Positions 7,532-15,021 of a DNA stretch of 16,652 nucleotides are shown piece after piece. Within the stretch, counting starts at the first letter, position 1; each line of letters opens with the position of its first letter. Made by a program: the position numbers and the translations under genes. The notes beneath the pieces are model-generated. The model searched no databases, had not been told where the DNA came from, and saw nothing but the letters and a program-made list of their open reading frames with translations. Source of the stretch: Nitrospira sp. (GTDB taxonomy: Bacteria > Nitrospirota > Nitrospiria > Nitrospirales > Nitrospiraceae); the NCBI GenBank assembly GCA_015904055.1, contig JABMDE010000016.1:1-16652 (forward strand), written 5' to 3'.

Positions 7532-7884
7532 TGGGCATTGCCTGCGATATACGCCTCAAGGGATGCCGGCTTCACCCGAACGGATCGGCCCACATGGACA
7601 CTCGGCAACACTCCTTGTCGGACGAGTTCGTAGGCTTTGTCCTTAGAGATTTTCAGCTTTGCTGCGACCTCTTGCATGGTCAACAGCTCATTCTCGGCGT
7701 TCTCCCGAGTCCTCGCCGCTAAAGCCCTCTGCATGAGAATGGGCTGTATGGTAATCAGACTGATAAGAAACTGCTGAGCCTGTTCGGGCGGCAAGGTCGT
7801 GATCCTGCTCGGGTTAGCAAGCAGCGAATCTAATGATGTTGCTTCCTCGGTCTTCATTGGTTGTGCCAACTGACTGTTATTCAT
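7528..7884 (-). CDS. AlpA/Xis-like HTH_17 DNA-binding protein
   Basis: The 118-aa protein has a C-terminal winged-helix domain of the excisionase/MerR-like HTH_17 type (about 66-115: LLTMQEVAAKLKISKDKAYE, then a short wing VGRSVRVKPASLEAYI). It probably acts as a recombination directionality factor or as an AlpA-like activator of int. The N-terminal 60 residues are a helical extension not needed for the fold. ATG 7884 is used; ATG 7856 (MKTEEAT) is an alternative, and neither has a strong Shine-Dalgarno. Its TGA stop is part of the -35 box of the next gene's promoter, so xis and xre-int are closely packed but probably separately controlled. Confidence 0.8.
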   Translation of the reverse strand: MNNSQLAQPMKTEEATSLDSLLANPSRITTLPPEQAQQFLISLITIQPILMQRALAARTRENAENELLTMQEVAAKLKISKDKAYELVRQGVLPSVHVGRSVRVKPASLEAYIAGNAH

Positions 7885-7945
7885 AAAGTCACATATTTGT
7901 GGCTCTATGGATGGAGCCCATTGTTAATATCTTTGATCCACAAGC

Positions 7946-8056
7946 CACACGAATCACGAAACGCGTACTTCGTGGCTCGTGTCTTGGGTGTTGTGTGTCG
8001 TGTTTCATGTGTCGTCCTGCGTGTCTGGTTTACGGTCTTTCCCTTCGTGCTGCGGA
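7946..8056. repeat. CACGAA-type quasi-palindromic repeat
   Basis: In the 465-base gene-free stretch between the primase stop and the xis-like start, this segment has CACGAATCACGAAACGCG followed by the mirrored TTCGTGGCTCGTGT and further TCGTGTTT words. It is related in word content to the tandem repeat at 11.7-12.3 kb; both end near GCGTGTCT and CGGTCTTTCC. It may form a long cruciform. No protein in this interval is credible. A small stem GGCTC/GAGCC sits at 7901-7918. Confidence 0.5.
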
Positions 8057-8226
8057 AATCGCCCACGAGAGCGATTTGTGAGCCACCAGCTGTGATGTGG
8101 CGACCCACTCTTTCAAACTCGAACCAATATGTATCCATTGGATACCTCGTGGCATTCATCCTTGTGCACCCAAGGTATAGCCTCCGGCCTGGGCCACAAG
8201 TATTCACGGTTCAACGCCTTCGAATC

Positions 8227-8349
8227 ACCTTGCCAACCTTTTCAACCTTTCACGCCAATTGGGAAGCGCGTAGGAGATGGCTGCTTACTAGTGGATACTC
8301 CATATGGCTATTCGCAATCTCATAAAAAGGTTGAAAAGGTGATCAAGGT
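8227..8349. repeat. Two inverted triplets of 9-bp-spaced iterons (candidate replication origin)
   Basis: ACCTT occurs at 8227, 8236 and 8245, and its complement AAGGT at 8327, 8336 and 8345, each exactly 9 bases apart. The middle units give the shared 9-mer TGAAAAGGT on opposite strands. The arms include a 15-bp perfect inverted repeat (8236-8250 with 8326-8340). The array lies directly after the stop of the primase/helicase gene. Oppositely oriented iteron sets next to the replication gene are the layout known for SaPI-type origins, so this is the best origin candidate. Alternatively they are arm-type sites for Int/Xis. Confidence 0.6.
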
Positions 8350-10677
8350 TTATCCTCCCCGCTCTAGCATTGACGTTTCTACGTTACCACCTTGAACACG
8401 GGTATCTACCTGGGTGGTCTGCGTGTCTGCCGGATTTCCTGCGTGACTGGCAAACATTCTCCAATCCAAGTCCTCAACCAGGGCCTCCCGCGATTCAGTT
8501 GACGCTGAGACCGGTAGAGCCCCAATAGTGTTGTCACTGTCAGCCTGTGTACTCGATTGAGGGTCCTCAGCATCCTCCCAGTCATGGTGTGCCAAGCGAA
8601 AATACCGGCAGAAGGCCTCTCGACATTGGTCTAAGCTGCCAAAATCATATCCCTTCTGATGCCGTCCTCCGGTGCTCCGAGGAATCCGACACGGTTTTAC
8701 ATGTGGACAGAGCTTTTTGACCGCCATTCCCAGCTGCGTCTCTGTGGATTTATGCCGCACATGCTTCGCCCATTCCGAATACTGATACTGTAATGACTCC
8801 CTCGTCACGCGTGACTCCCATTCAGAGTGACTCGGGTCGAGCGTCCCGCGCTCTAAAATGGAGCACCAGAATTCAGCCGGAGTACCGGCCATCGTCAACC
8901 GTTTCATTTCATCGAGCGCGTCGGTAACTGGAACTTTTCTTAGATTGATACCCTCAAGTTTGACGTTGAGAAGCATGTGGAACAACGCTTCCCTCCCGCC
9001 ATTGTCCATTTCTTTTTCAATCGCACCGAAGTAATCGGTGTCCTGCATATGTTCATCGCTTACGTCTATCACGCAGTAACGACGAGCATTCGGACCAGCA
9101 GGGACGGCCCATTGGTTATTCGTCGAGATGATCAGGTGAACATGGTTGTCGACATGCACCAAATCTTTCCCTTTGTATTCAAGCGGCATCGTTCGTTCAG
9201 TAATGAGAGCTTTCAATACTCCTTCACCAGCCTTATCACCCGCCCACAGAGCCTCATCAGCGAACACTACAAGAGCGTTAGCGAGATGCGCGTTAAAATT
9301 GCCGACTAGCTGACGGGTACTCCACACGTGCTTAAAGTGCGGTCCGAATAACTTTCCAAACTGGCTACAGAACACCCCTTTCCCAACCCCCTCATTGCCT
9401 CGGAGTACTAAGGCGACACCAGGTCTTTCCCATGGCCGCTGTACGGTTAAAGCCATCCAGTTAAGGACGTAGTGATACAGCGCGGTATCTTTGCCGCAAA
9501 TGTTGTCGTGGAGATGTTGCAAGTAGAGATGACAATCCCCGGACCGAGGCGTGAGGGGAAAGCCTCGCCACAGGTTGTAATACCCCGGCGTCGATTTCCC
9601 AGGCGCAAAGACAATCCCCCGATATTCGCGTCGATTGTAATGACTAAACCATGCCTCAGCCAGAGAAAGAAATTTTCTCCCGACTGCTACTTTCCGTCGA
9701 GCACGGTACCGCCCATTCAGATCATGGAGTGACGAGAACGTCACCTGCTCCCACCCCGTGGTGGGGTCTCGGCTCTCATTCATAATGACGCATTTCCCCC
9801 CAAAGTCTGTGAGCACGGCATGGACCTGATTGAGTTCGTCAATATGCGCCGGTGGTGGGTAGATGATCCGACGCGCCTCATCCTTCGTCTTCTGCTTGAG
9901 GTGCGCATAGAGGTCCTCGATGCTGCCCTTTTGCGGGCACGACCAACAGCGGTAGACCCCATCACTGAGCCTGACCTCAAATGAGGGGGTTTTGTCTTCG
10001 TGTAGAGGGAACGGGCATCGCACGAGCCAATTGCCTTTGCGCTCTTTCCCGAGTGGCAAAAGCTCTTTAATGATCTTGGCGATGTTCCCTTCTCGGGTGC
10101 CATCCTGCTTCTTTAACTCCGCTACCCAGTCAGGACATGGAGCAGCCTCAACCTCACCTTCCCATTGATAGCCCTTCCCCTTGATCACAGAGGGTGCAGC
10201 CACGAAATAGCTATTCTCACCGAGCACATCGAGTCCTTCCCGTACCCCGAGTTGTGACGGAATGGCCCGCTCCGTCCGAAACACGTAATGCGCTCCCCCT
10301 GACGGGGTACGCGCTTTCAGTGTAGTCGGTAATGGACCGTACTCGTGAATAAGCTCCTGTAACGAGAGATCACCACGTTTCCCCTTTTTGACATCTTCGT
10401 CCAATACAACACGGCCCGATGCGCGGCCCGTCACCAGCCCAATGTTGGCGTTTGGCCAACGTTTCCAGTGTGCCCGGATTTGTGCTGCACCTGTGGTGGC
10501 ATCCTTAATGCCGTTTGGAGTGCGGGGATGTTTTCCCTTGCTCGTACAGCTCGTCTTGTCGCGGCACGTGCACGCCTCTCCATTGGTCGAATGCAGCGGC
10601 ACGATGGGCCACCCGTCTTCGGCATATTTCAGCGCGGCATTCAGCCGTGCGTTGTCTTCTCTGTTCTGTGTTGCCAT
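8350..10677 (-). CDS. Prim-pol / zinc-finger / SF3 helicase replication protein
   Basis: The 775-aa protein starts at ATG 10677, chosen for the GGAGG five bases upstream; a 12-codon longer frame lacks this. Residues about 8-180 are a bifunctional primase-polymerase domain (AEP fold) with the acidic motif VVLDEDVKKG (D93-D95) and SGGAHYVF (126-133). Residues 221-247 form a CHC2-like zinc site (C221, H226, C244, C247). The C-terminal half is a D5/VirE-like superfamily 3 ATPase with Walker A GNEGVGKG (427-434), Walker B ALVVFADEA (D474, E475), sensor ISTNN (518-522) and an ARR arginine pair near 531-533. It should unwind and prime the element's own DNA, allowing replication of an excised circle. 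The iteron array lies immediately downstream. This composition is typical of satellite and plasmid replication proteins. Confidence 0.9.
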   Translation of the reverse strand: MATQNREDNARLNAALKYAEDGWPIVPLHSTNGEACTCRDKTSCTSKGKHPRTPNGIKDATTGAAQIRAHWKRWPNANIGLVTGRASGRVVLDEDVKKGKRGDLSLQELIHEYGPLPTTLKARTPSGGAHYVFRTERAIPSQLGVREGLDVLGENSYFVAAPSVIKGKGYQWEGEVEAAPCPDWVAELKKQDGTREGNIAKIIKELLPLGKERKGNWLVRCPFPLHEDKTPSFEVRLSDGVYRCWSCPQKGSIEDLYAHLKQKTKDEARRIIYPPPAHIDELNQVHAVLTDFGGKCVIMNESRDPTTGWEQVTFSSLHDLNGRYRARRKVAVGRKFLSLAEAWFSHYNRREYRGIVFAPGKSTPGYYNLWRGFPLTPRSGDCHLYLQHLHDNICGKDTALYHYVLNWMALTVQRPWERPGVALVLRGNEGVGKGVFCSQFGKLFGPHFKHVWSTRQLVGNFNAHLANALVVFADEALWAGDKAGEGVLKALITERTMPLEYKGKDLVHVDNHVHLIISTNNQWAVPAGPNARRYCVIDVSDEHMQDTDYFGAIEKEMDNGGREALFHMLLNVKLEGINLRKVPVTDALDEMKRLTMAGTPAEFWCSILERGTLDPSHSEWESRVTRESLQYQYSEWAKHVRHKSTETQLGMAVKKLCPHVKPCRIPRSTGGRHQKGYDFGSLDQCREAFCRYFRLAHHDWEDAEDPQSSTQADSDNTIGALPVSASTESREALVEDLDWRMFASHAGNPADTQTTQVDTRVQGGNVETSMLERGG

Positions 10678-10775
10678 GCGAACCTCCCATAGATAGTGGT
10701 GAATGCGATGCACATGATCGTGCCTCGCAATCCTGAAATTGCAGGAAAAGTGTCACGAGCAAGGAGCCCTGATAA

Positions 10776-10840
10776 GCCACAGTCCTAACACCGAACCGTA
10801 CGGGGTTAAGGCCCCCTCTTAGGGCCAGACTATCTGTGGC
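10776..10840 (-). other. Structured leader or control region upstream of the primase gene
   Basis: A closing stem GCCACAG (10776-10782) with CTGTGGC (10834-10840) encloses two hairpins: AACC/GGTT (10794-10807) and GGCCC/GGGCC (10810-10826, 7-base loop). The set forms a three-way junction about 100 bases before the primase start. It could be a translational control element, an antisense-RNA target or part of an origin. The fold is read by eye only. The rest of the 272-base interval shows no gene. Confidence 0.4.
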
Positions 10841-10949
10841 AGCATTCTTTACTTGGAGTTCCGATAGGTGAGGAGTTACGCTGATTTAGAATCTTGGCAC
10901 GAAGGGCACTTACCTGCATCTTGATCGATACACAATGGCGACAATCCGT

Positions 10950-11636
10950 TCAGGATTTCATCGAAGGGAGCGGGCGCTTTTTCCAAAATGTTCGCGCAAT
11001 GTCGAGAAACTCAGAGGCAGCTTTCTTCGCCTCAAGGCTTTTGTACACTTCACGATCCAGCCCAAGAACCTCATGTCCAATTTCCGAAAGGAATTCGCCC
11101 TGATCCTGCGCATCAATGGCCCGAAGATACAGCGGCCATTGACTTCTTATCCCTGCCTCCCTCTCTCGACGGACTAAGCTCTTTAATTCCTTTTGACGTT
11201 TCTTCAATGCCGACTTTGCACGGTCCATCTGTTCTCTGAGCGGTTGATCTAGATCAAACACCATCGTCGCACTGTTGGATGGGAACGGATAGAACGCAAG
11301 CTGACGAGGGGTTTTCTCAGCAGGGTTGAAGAGCTTCTTCACCTTGTACTTCTTCTGAAAATAGAACCGATCCACGCACTGTTCTTTCACAAGAATGGGG
11401 ACTGACCAATCCAGATAGCGAGAACTCGGAGCTGTTAACGCGAGCTCTCCCTTGGGATCGATGGCTCGAATGCGAAGCCAGTCTTGGCGATACTCCGCAT
11501 CGCGCCTGAGAAATTCCCACCTCCACTGTAGCCAGTCTGAATCGTCATCTTCGGGAGGAGGTGCTGGATAACTGTCCTTATCCTTCCAGTCCGGCACATT
11601 CCAGTGGTGAGGTGCTGCTTGGGGTTTCCGAGGCAT
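10950..11636 (-). CDS. WEFLRR-motif protein (transcriptional-regulator-like domain), unknown function
   Basis: The protein is 228 aa from ATG 11636, which has a weak GAGAG upstream; a GTG at 11669 would add 11 residues without a ribosome binding site. The N-terminal segment has W35-LQWRWEFLRRDAEYRQDW (about 35-53). This is the signature of a small domain annotated as transcriptional-regulator-like and commonly found on integrative elements of Proteobacteria. Next comes a mixed region with KEQCVDRFYF, then a FDLDQPL motif followed by a basic amphipathic helix (about 130-155), and a helical C-terminus. No catalytic motif is evident. It is highly charged and probably cytoplasmic and DNA- or protein-binding. 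It lies upstream of the primase in the same direction, so it may be the first gene of the leftward replication operon. Confidence 0.65.
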   Translation of the reverse strand: MPRKPQAAPHHWNVPDWKDKDSYPAPPPEDDDSDWLQWRWEFLRRDAEYRQDWLRIRAIDPKGELALTAPSSRYLDWSVPILVKEQCVDRFYFQKKYKVKKLFNPAEKTPRQLAFYPFPSNSATMVFDLDQPLREQMDRAKSALKKRQKELKSLVRREREAGIRSQWPLYLRAIDAQDQGEFLSEIGHEVLGLDREVYKSLEAKKAASEFLDIARTFWKKRPLPSMKS

Positions 11637-11719
11637 GAAACTCTCAACTGCCGTCTGGACCTGAATCACACAAAACTATCGTCACCAGTTTTGAAAGCGA
11701 TGTGAAGCAACCAATCGTT

Positions 11720-12257
11720 GACCCACAATACCCAACACGAAATATGTAACGCGAGTCACCCTCGTTGTCACCAAATTGCGTGGTTTGAAGCGGGCACGCT
11801 GCGCAACACGAAACACGCCATACGAAACGTGGTGCACGGTCCCCTTGTGACCCAACCTCCTCCTCGTAGTCCGTGGTTCGCCTGACGTGATTACAACGGT
11901 AATTCAGGCCAGCTCACAATACGACTGGCAAGACCAGCTTGATTCCGTGCAATGTAGTAGCATCGATCTGATCCAGGGGAGCAGCGCATCACGAAACACG
12001 CAAAACGAAGCATAAAACATGAAGCCTCAACTACCCTGCCTCATGATTCGCAGTTCGTGTTCTGTGTGACATAATCACAGCAGCAATTTAGGACGGCTCA
12101 CAATACGACTGGCAAGACCAGCTCAATTCTGTGTACCGCAGTAACGCCGATCTGATGCTGGGAAGCAACGCACCACGACACACGAGATACGAAGCATGAA
12201 GCCCGGACTACCACACTCAAACCTTCGTGGTGCGTGTCTCGCATGAGCAGGTAGCGG
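11720..12257. repeat. Degenerate 184-bp tandem repeat, about three copies
   Basis: The gene-free interval 11637-12425 is mostly repeats. A 25-base block beginning CTCACAATACGACTGGCAAG recurs at 11913 and 12097 (184 apart). The CACGAAACACGC-like block recurs at 11807, 11990 and 12174 (183 and 184 apart). Each unit has a CACGAA-rich arm followed by an inverted TTCGTG-rich arm, so each can form a hairpin. Copy 1 is the most decayed; unit limits are approximate. Nothing in the interval looks like a protein gene. Confidence 0.8.
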
Positions 12258-12425
12258 TCTTTCCTCGGTCTATGTGTGCCGTGGTGGCAAAGATATAGGA
12301 AAGGACAGTGGCATTTTGAAATGAAAAAGGAGTGCCGTCTTGGAAGATGAGGGGGCTACCGCAAATCGTCACCGACTTCAGCCCCCTCTCATGCAATTAC
12401 AGATTCTACTCAGAAACCCATACTG

Positions 12426-12842
12426 TTACTGGATGAGCTGTGTCTTCCGTGTATCGCGCTTAGTGACGTATGGTTCATCTATTGTCGCTGTGCCCTTAAT
12501 CTCATTACACACCGTGTATCCAAAAACGTAATGATACATAGATTGCGTAACGCCCACATGTGTTAACGCATTGTATGGCTGGCCTGCCCGCTGTAAGGCT
12601 TCGCGTACGGCTCTATGCACAGAAGGTGTCTCTCTGTCCCACCACATGAACGGGCCTATAAAATAACAGTCACTCCCTCCTACTACTGGTCCCTTTTTCA
12701 AGGTATCAATATGGTTTCTCAGCTCCTGGCTATACTCAGTACTTTTCACCACCTTCAGGTCTGATGTGATGTATAAGGCATCGTACGGCACCGATACGCA
12801 TCCGCTCAGGACCATTAAAAGTACTAGGGCGACGATTGCCAT
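12426..12842 (-). CDS. Small lipoprotein, TRL-like
   Basis: The protein is 138 aa from ATG 12842, with AGGAG eight bases upstream; a TTG start at 12860 is less likely. It has a lipoprotein signal with lipobox LSGC (C15). The mature part contains GPVVGGSDCYFIGPFMWWDR, then an Ala/Arg-rich helix (SVHRAVREALQRAGQPYNAL) and a strand THVGVTQSMYHYVFGYTVC followed by EIKGTA. The order of repeated small-lipoprotein strands (A..A....AL..V......Y..GYTVC.EI.GTA) resembles the TRL-like family, whose function is unknown. It should be lipid-anchored in the envelope. It runs leftward, opposite to the other two lipoproteins. Family confidence is modest; lipoprotein status is clear. Confidence 0.75.
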   Translation of the reverse strand: MAIVALVLLMVLSGCVSVPYDALYITSDLKVVKSTEYSQELRNHIDTLKKGPVVGGSDCYFIGPFMWWDRETPSVHRAVREALQRAGQPYNALTHVGVTQSMYHYVFGYTVCNEIKGTATIDEPYVTKRDTRKTQLIQ

Positions 12843-12900
12843 GCTGCCTACTCCTTTCAAAAACCATCCTAGCGCATAAGTGCAAGCTCGAATATTCTAA

Positions 12901-12922
12901 TACCAGTGTTTTCTTACTGGTA
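12901..12922. promoter_or_regulatory. Inverted repeat in the promoter region of the TRL-like gene
   Basis: TACCAGT (12901-12907) and ACTGGTA (12916-12922) are exact complements with an 8-base loop, about 60 bases upstream of the leftward lipoprotein. A weak promoter, TTACCA with an 18-base gap to TAGAAT, would place the repeat over the -35 box and spacer, so it may be an operator. A second stem, CCCAC/GTGGG, is at 12929-12942. Confidence 0.35.
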
Positions 12923-13112
12923 ACATTCCCCACAAGGGTGGGATACCCTCGAAAGAGGTAAGGCTAGGGTCGCTACCTATTGTCTTTTCGTTCGTGTTGC
13001 GGGTTGGGTGGGGGCTGCGTGGGGCGTAACCCTTAATTCCTCTAAAGCCTATCTCAAAGAGCAACAATTGGCCTTCCGAACGAGCGAAGATTTATGTAGC
13101 AGTGCGGCCACC

Positions 13113-13138
13113 TTGTACATTGTCAGCTAGATGTACAA
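13113..13138. promoter_or_regulatory. Perfect inverted repeat TTGTACAT/ATGTACAA
   Basis: This lies in the 593-base gene-free stretch between the divergent TRL-like and PEGA lipoprotein genes. The 8-bp arms are exact complements with a 10-base spacer, giving two-turn-like operator spacing. It differs from the xre palindrome. It could be a regulator site controlling either gene. No gene is supported in this interval; two TGTTAACC words recur at about 13150 and 13210. Confidence 0.4.
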
Positions 13139-13201
13139 CATCTTGCCCATGTTAACCGGCCTGTCGCCAAACCGACGCAAAATCAGATCCCTACAGTAAA
13201 C

Positions 13202-13229
13202 TTGACGAGTGTTAACCTGCTGGTATGCT
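13202..13229 (+). promoter_or_regulatory. Candidate promoter for the PEGA lipoprotein
   Basis: TTGACG (13202-13207) and TATGCT (13224-13229) are separated by 16 bases, a fair sigma-70 match. The start would be near 13236, leaving a leader of about 200 bases before ATG 13436. Confidence 0.35.
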
Positions 13230-13435
13230 TACCTTGTGCATTCCCCTCACCCAATCTCACTTAGGAATTCAAGGGCAATGGCACGCTTGAAGCCCGTTCC
13301 TCGTATCTGCGGTCTCGGTGCCGTACCTCCTAAGGGTAATAGATTCATGGATGTCAGAAGGTTTACAAGCTATTCAGGAGATTCACGAACAGCAAGTCCA
13401 AGGCTTTTCAATTCAACCGAAGGGAGAAACAAGTG

Positions 13436-13849
13436 ATGAAAGGGTACGGAGCAATTGTACTGTGTGCCATGGGTCTTACGTTCACTGGTTGTGGATTTGT
13501 GGTCAATGGCATCCATGAAGATCTAGCCGTTACTAGCTACCCTGGCGGTGCCAATGTTTCGGTCGATGGAGTTCATCGTGGAGTAACTCCTGTGGTAGTG
13601 CCTGTGAGCCGGAAGCATGCCCATGTAGTATCTGTCATGCAAGATGGCCATATTCCGTATGAGATGAGTGTTGTACCGAACACCAGCCTTTGGGAATGGG
13701 GGAACCTTATTAGCTGGGGTCCTATTGGCGTAGCTGTGGATGCCTGGACAGGCGGGATGTACGAGATGTCTCGGAACAATGTCCATGCTGTACTTCCTTC
13801 CCAACCTCGTGCAACCGTAAAGACCGCGCAAGAAACGGGAACTAAGTAG
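13436..13849 (+). CDS. PEGA-domain lipoprotein
   Basis: The protein is 137 aa from ATG 13436, with GGGAG at 13422-13426; an adjacent GTG at 13433 is also possible. The lipobox is FTGC (C19). Residues about 30-80 form a PEGA domain, a small beta domain named for the PEGA motif and usually found in surface or envelope proteins: VTSYPGGANVSVDGVHRGVT followed by PVVVPVSRKHAHVVSV. A hydrophobic Gly/Trp-rich stretch (about 85-107, NLISWGPIGVAVDAWTGG) may insert into the membrane; the end is hydrophilic. Many small lipoproteins with this PEGA plus SWGPIGVAVD..TG arrangement occur without known function. It is the second of three lipoproteins in the element's cargo part, followed by a strong hairpin. 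Confidence 0.85.
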   Translation: MKGYGAIVLCAMGLTFTGCGFVVNGIHEDLAVTSYPGGANVSVDGVHRGVTPVVVPVSRKHAHVVSVMQDGHIPYEMSVVPNTSLWEWGNLISWGPIGVAVDAWTGGMYEMSRNNVHAVLPSQPRATVKTAQETGTK

Positions 13850-13868
13850 CTCGGCAAACCAGAAATAG

Positions 13869-13913
13869 ACCACGCTCTAGCAATGCTGCTAGGGCGTGGT
13901 TGCTCGGCTTTTT
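13869..13913 (+). terminator. Hairpin downstream of the PEGA lipoprotein
   Basis: ACCACGC-T-CTAGCA (13869-13882) pairs with TGCTAG-G-GCGTGGT (13887-13900) over 14 positions, with one T-G wobble and a 4-base loop. Five T's follow at 13909-13913. The T-run is 8 bases from the stem, so this is a likely but not ideal intrinsic terminator. It starts 20 bases after the stop. Confidence 0.65.
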
Positions 13914-14023
13914 CCTCATCGCAGACCCCTCGTTCAGCTCCTACCAGGCCTTAGCAGACAGACCACAGCCATCGCCTACAAAGGGTACATGCACTGCGCA
14001 TTAATCCATTGCTATTCGTGGTC

Positions 14024-14115
14024 CGGCGGCAACCTACTACCCAGCCAACGATAGCTACTTGATTAGTCCTACAGACAAGCCGCGAGACACGCCCTACGCA
14101 ACTCGCATTTCATCG
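14024..14115 (+). repeat. 92-bp direct repeat, copy 1 (upstream of the 239-aa lipoprotein)
   Basis: It aligns without gaps to 15022-15113 (both 92 bp), beginning CGGCGGCAACC and ending GCATTTCATCG, with 17 differences by hand count (about 82% identity). It occupies part of the 417-base interval 13850-14266, which holds no gene. A stem CGCCCA/TGGGCG follows at about 14128-14149. Confidence 0.8.
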
Positions 14116-14266
14116 CTCACCACGTAGCGCCCAACACGAACCGTGGGCGATACCCAATTACAAGCGCCTTCGTGCCCTCCCAAACCACAGCGATAAATCC
14201 GTACTTATGAGGAATGGTTATTCCCTCTAAAAGCACTTACTCTCTCAAGAACAATACGGAGGCACC

Positions 14267-14986
14267 ATGTCTAAGAGTAGTGCATTCTTTTCGACCCTTC
14301 GCCTTTTGATTCTTCCTCTGTCTGTGTTTGGGTGTGCGTCAATCGAAGCCACCCATGACCATTCGAGAACAATTGAGGTCAAGAAAGCGGATCGAGGACC
14401 CCGCACAATAGCGATAGCTCCTGTAGTAGAAATGGCTGCCGTTGAAGGGCTGCCGAAGAATCTTGGCACAGCGTTAGTGCTGGCCCTTGAAGCCAAAAGT
14501 CGAGATGCCCAAATCCAGGGAGCAGAGAAACTCAATGCCTCCCTACTCGCTGATGATTCAGTTGAAACCTTTGCTCGTTGGCGCTCGACATACAAACAGA
14601 CGGGGATATTAGACCCTCGACCTTTGGCCACACTACAAAAGGCGATCGGAGCACGTTATCTTCTCCTGCCGCTTGATACTTATGTAGATAGAGAAAAAAT
14701 CAGTCCCCAAGAAGCACAGTGCCCCAGTGTCTGCTCAGTGAACCCGAATAATCTGTGGCGCACCAAACTAAAGGTTCTTGCAGAACTGATTGACACCCAA
14801 AATGGTGTGGTTGTGTGGAGAGGAGTAGGCGAGGCCCAGCGCATCCAAAACGGCGGAAAGACGTTGGACTTTGGGCTCGTTGTGATTCATCCAGGCAAGG
14901 GAGAGGAAGTTGAAACCCTCGCTGGCCGAATGATTGTGGTTGTTGCTCAGGGGATTGCAAAGGGGGTTGATTCATTCTTTCGGTGA
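14267..14986 (+). CDS. Lipoprotein, possibly CsgG/LpoB-like
   Basis: The protein is 239 aa. ATG 14267 follows GGAGG (14258-14262) by four bases, one of the best ribosome binding sites in the window. The signal has lipobox VFGC (C23). The mature protein starts polar, then shows alternating strands and helices: RTIAIAPVVE (46-55), an Ala/Leu helix LGTALVLALEAKSRDAQIQG, a helix QKAIGARYLLLPLDTYV (124-140), and later strands KLKVLAELID and GVVVWRGVGEAQ. This order resembles the periplasmic CsgG/LpoB/TolB-N fold used by envelope lipoproteins that bind partners. The resemblance is by pattern only. The gene is bracketed by the 92-bp direct repeats. Confidence 0.7.
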   Translation: MSKSSAFFSTLRLLILPLSVFGCASIEATHDHSRTIEVKKADRGPRTIAIAPVVEMAAVEGLPKNLGTALVLALEAKSRDAQIQGAEKLNASLLADDSVETFARWRSTYKQTGILDPRPLATLQKAIGARYLLLPLDTYVDREKISPQEAQCPSVCSVNPNNLWRTKLKVLAELIDTQNGVVVWRGVGEAQRIQNGGKTLDFGLVVIHPGKGEEVETLAGRMIVVVAQGIAKGVDSFFR

Positions 14987-15021
14987 TTAACGGGCCCATA
15001 CCCTTATTTAGTTGAGTGGAA

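Noticed and set aside
7861..8325. A 154-aa rightward frame in the gap between the xis-like and primase genes
   Set aside because: It is made of repeat-derived Val/Arg/Cys-rich sequence, lacks a ribosome binding site, overlaps the xis start, and contains the iterons.
11720..12257. CRISPR array
   Set aside because: The repeat period is about 184 bp with diverged units, not 25-40-bp identical repeats with unique spacers, and no cas gene is present.
12340..12531. A 63-aa rightward frame near the TRL-like lipoprotein
   Set aside because: It overlaps the lipoprotein 3' end in antisense, has no Shine-Dalgarno, and shows no recognisable domain.
13209..13518. Short rightward frames upstream of and overlapping the PEGA gene
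   Set aside because: They conflict with the strong ribosome binding site and lipoprotein signal of the PEGA gene, and their composition is not protein-like.
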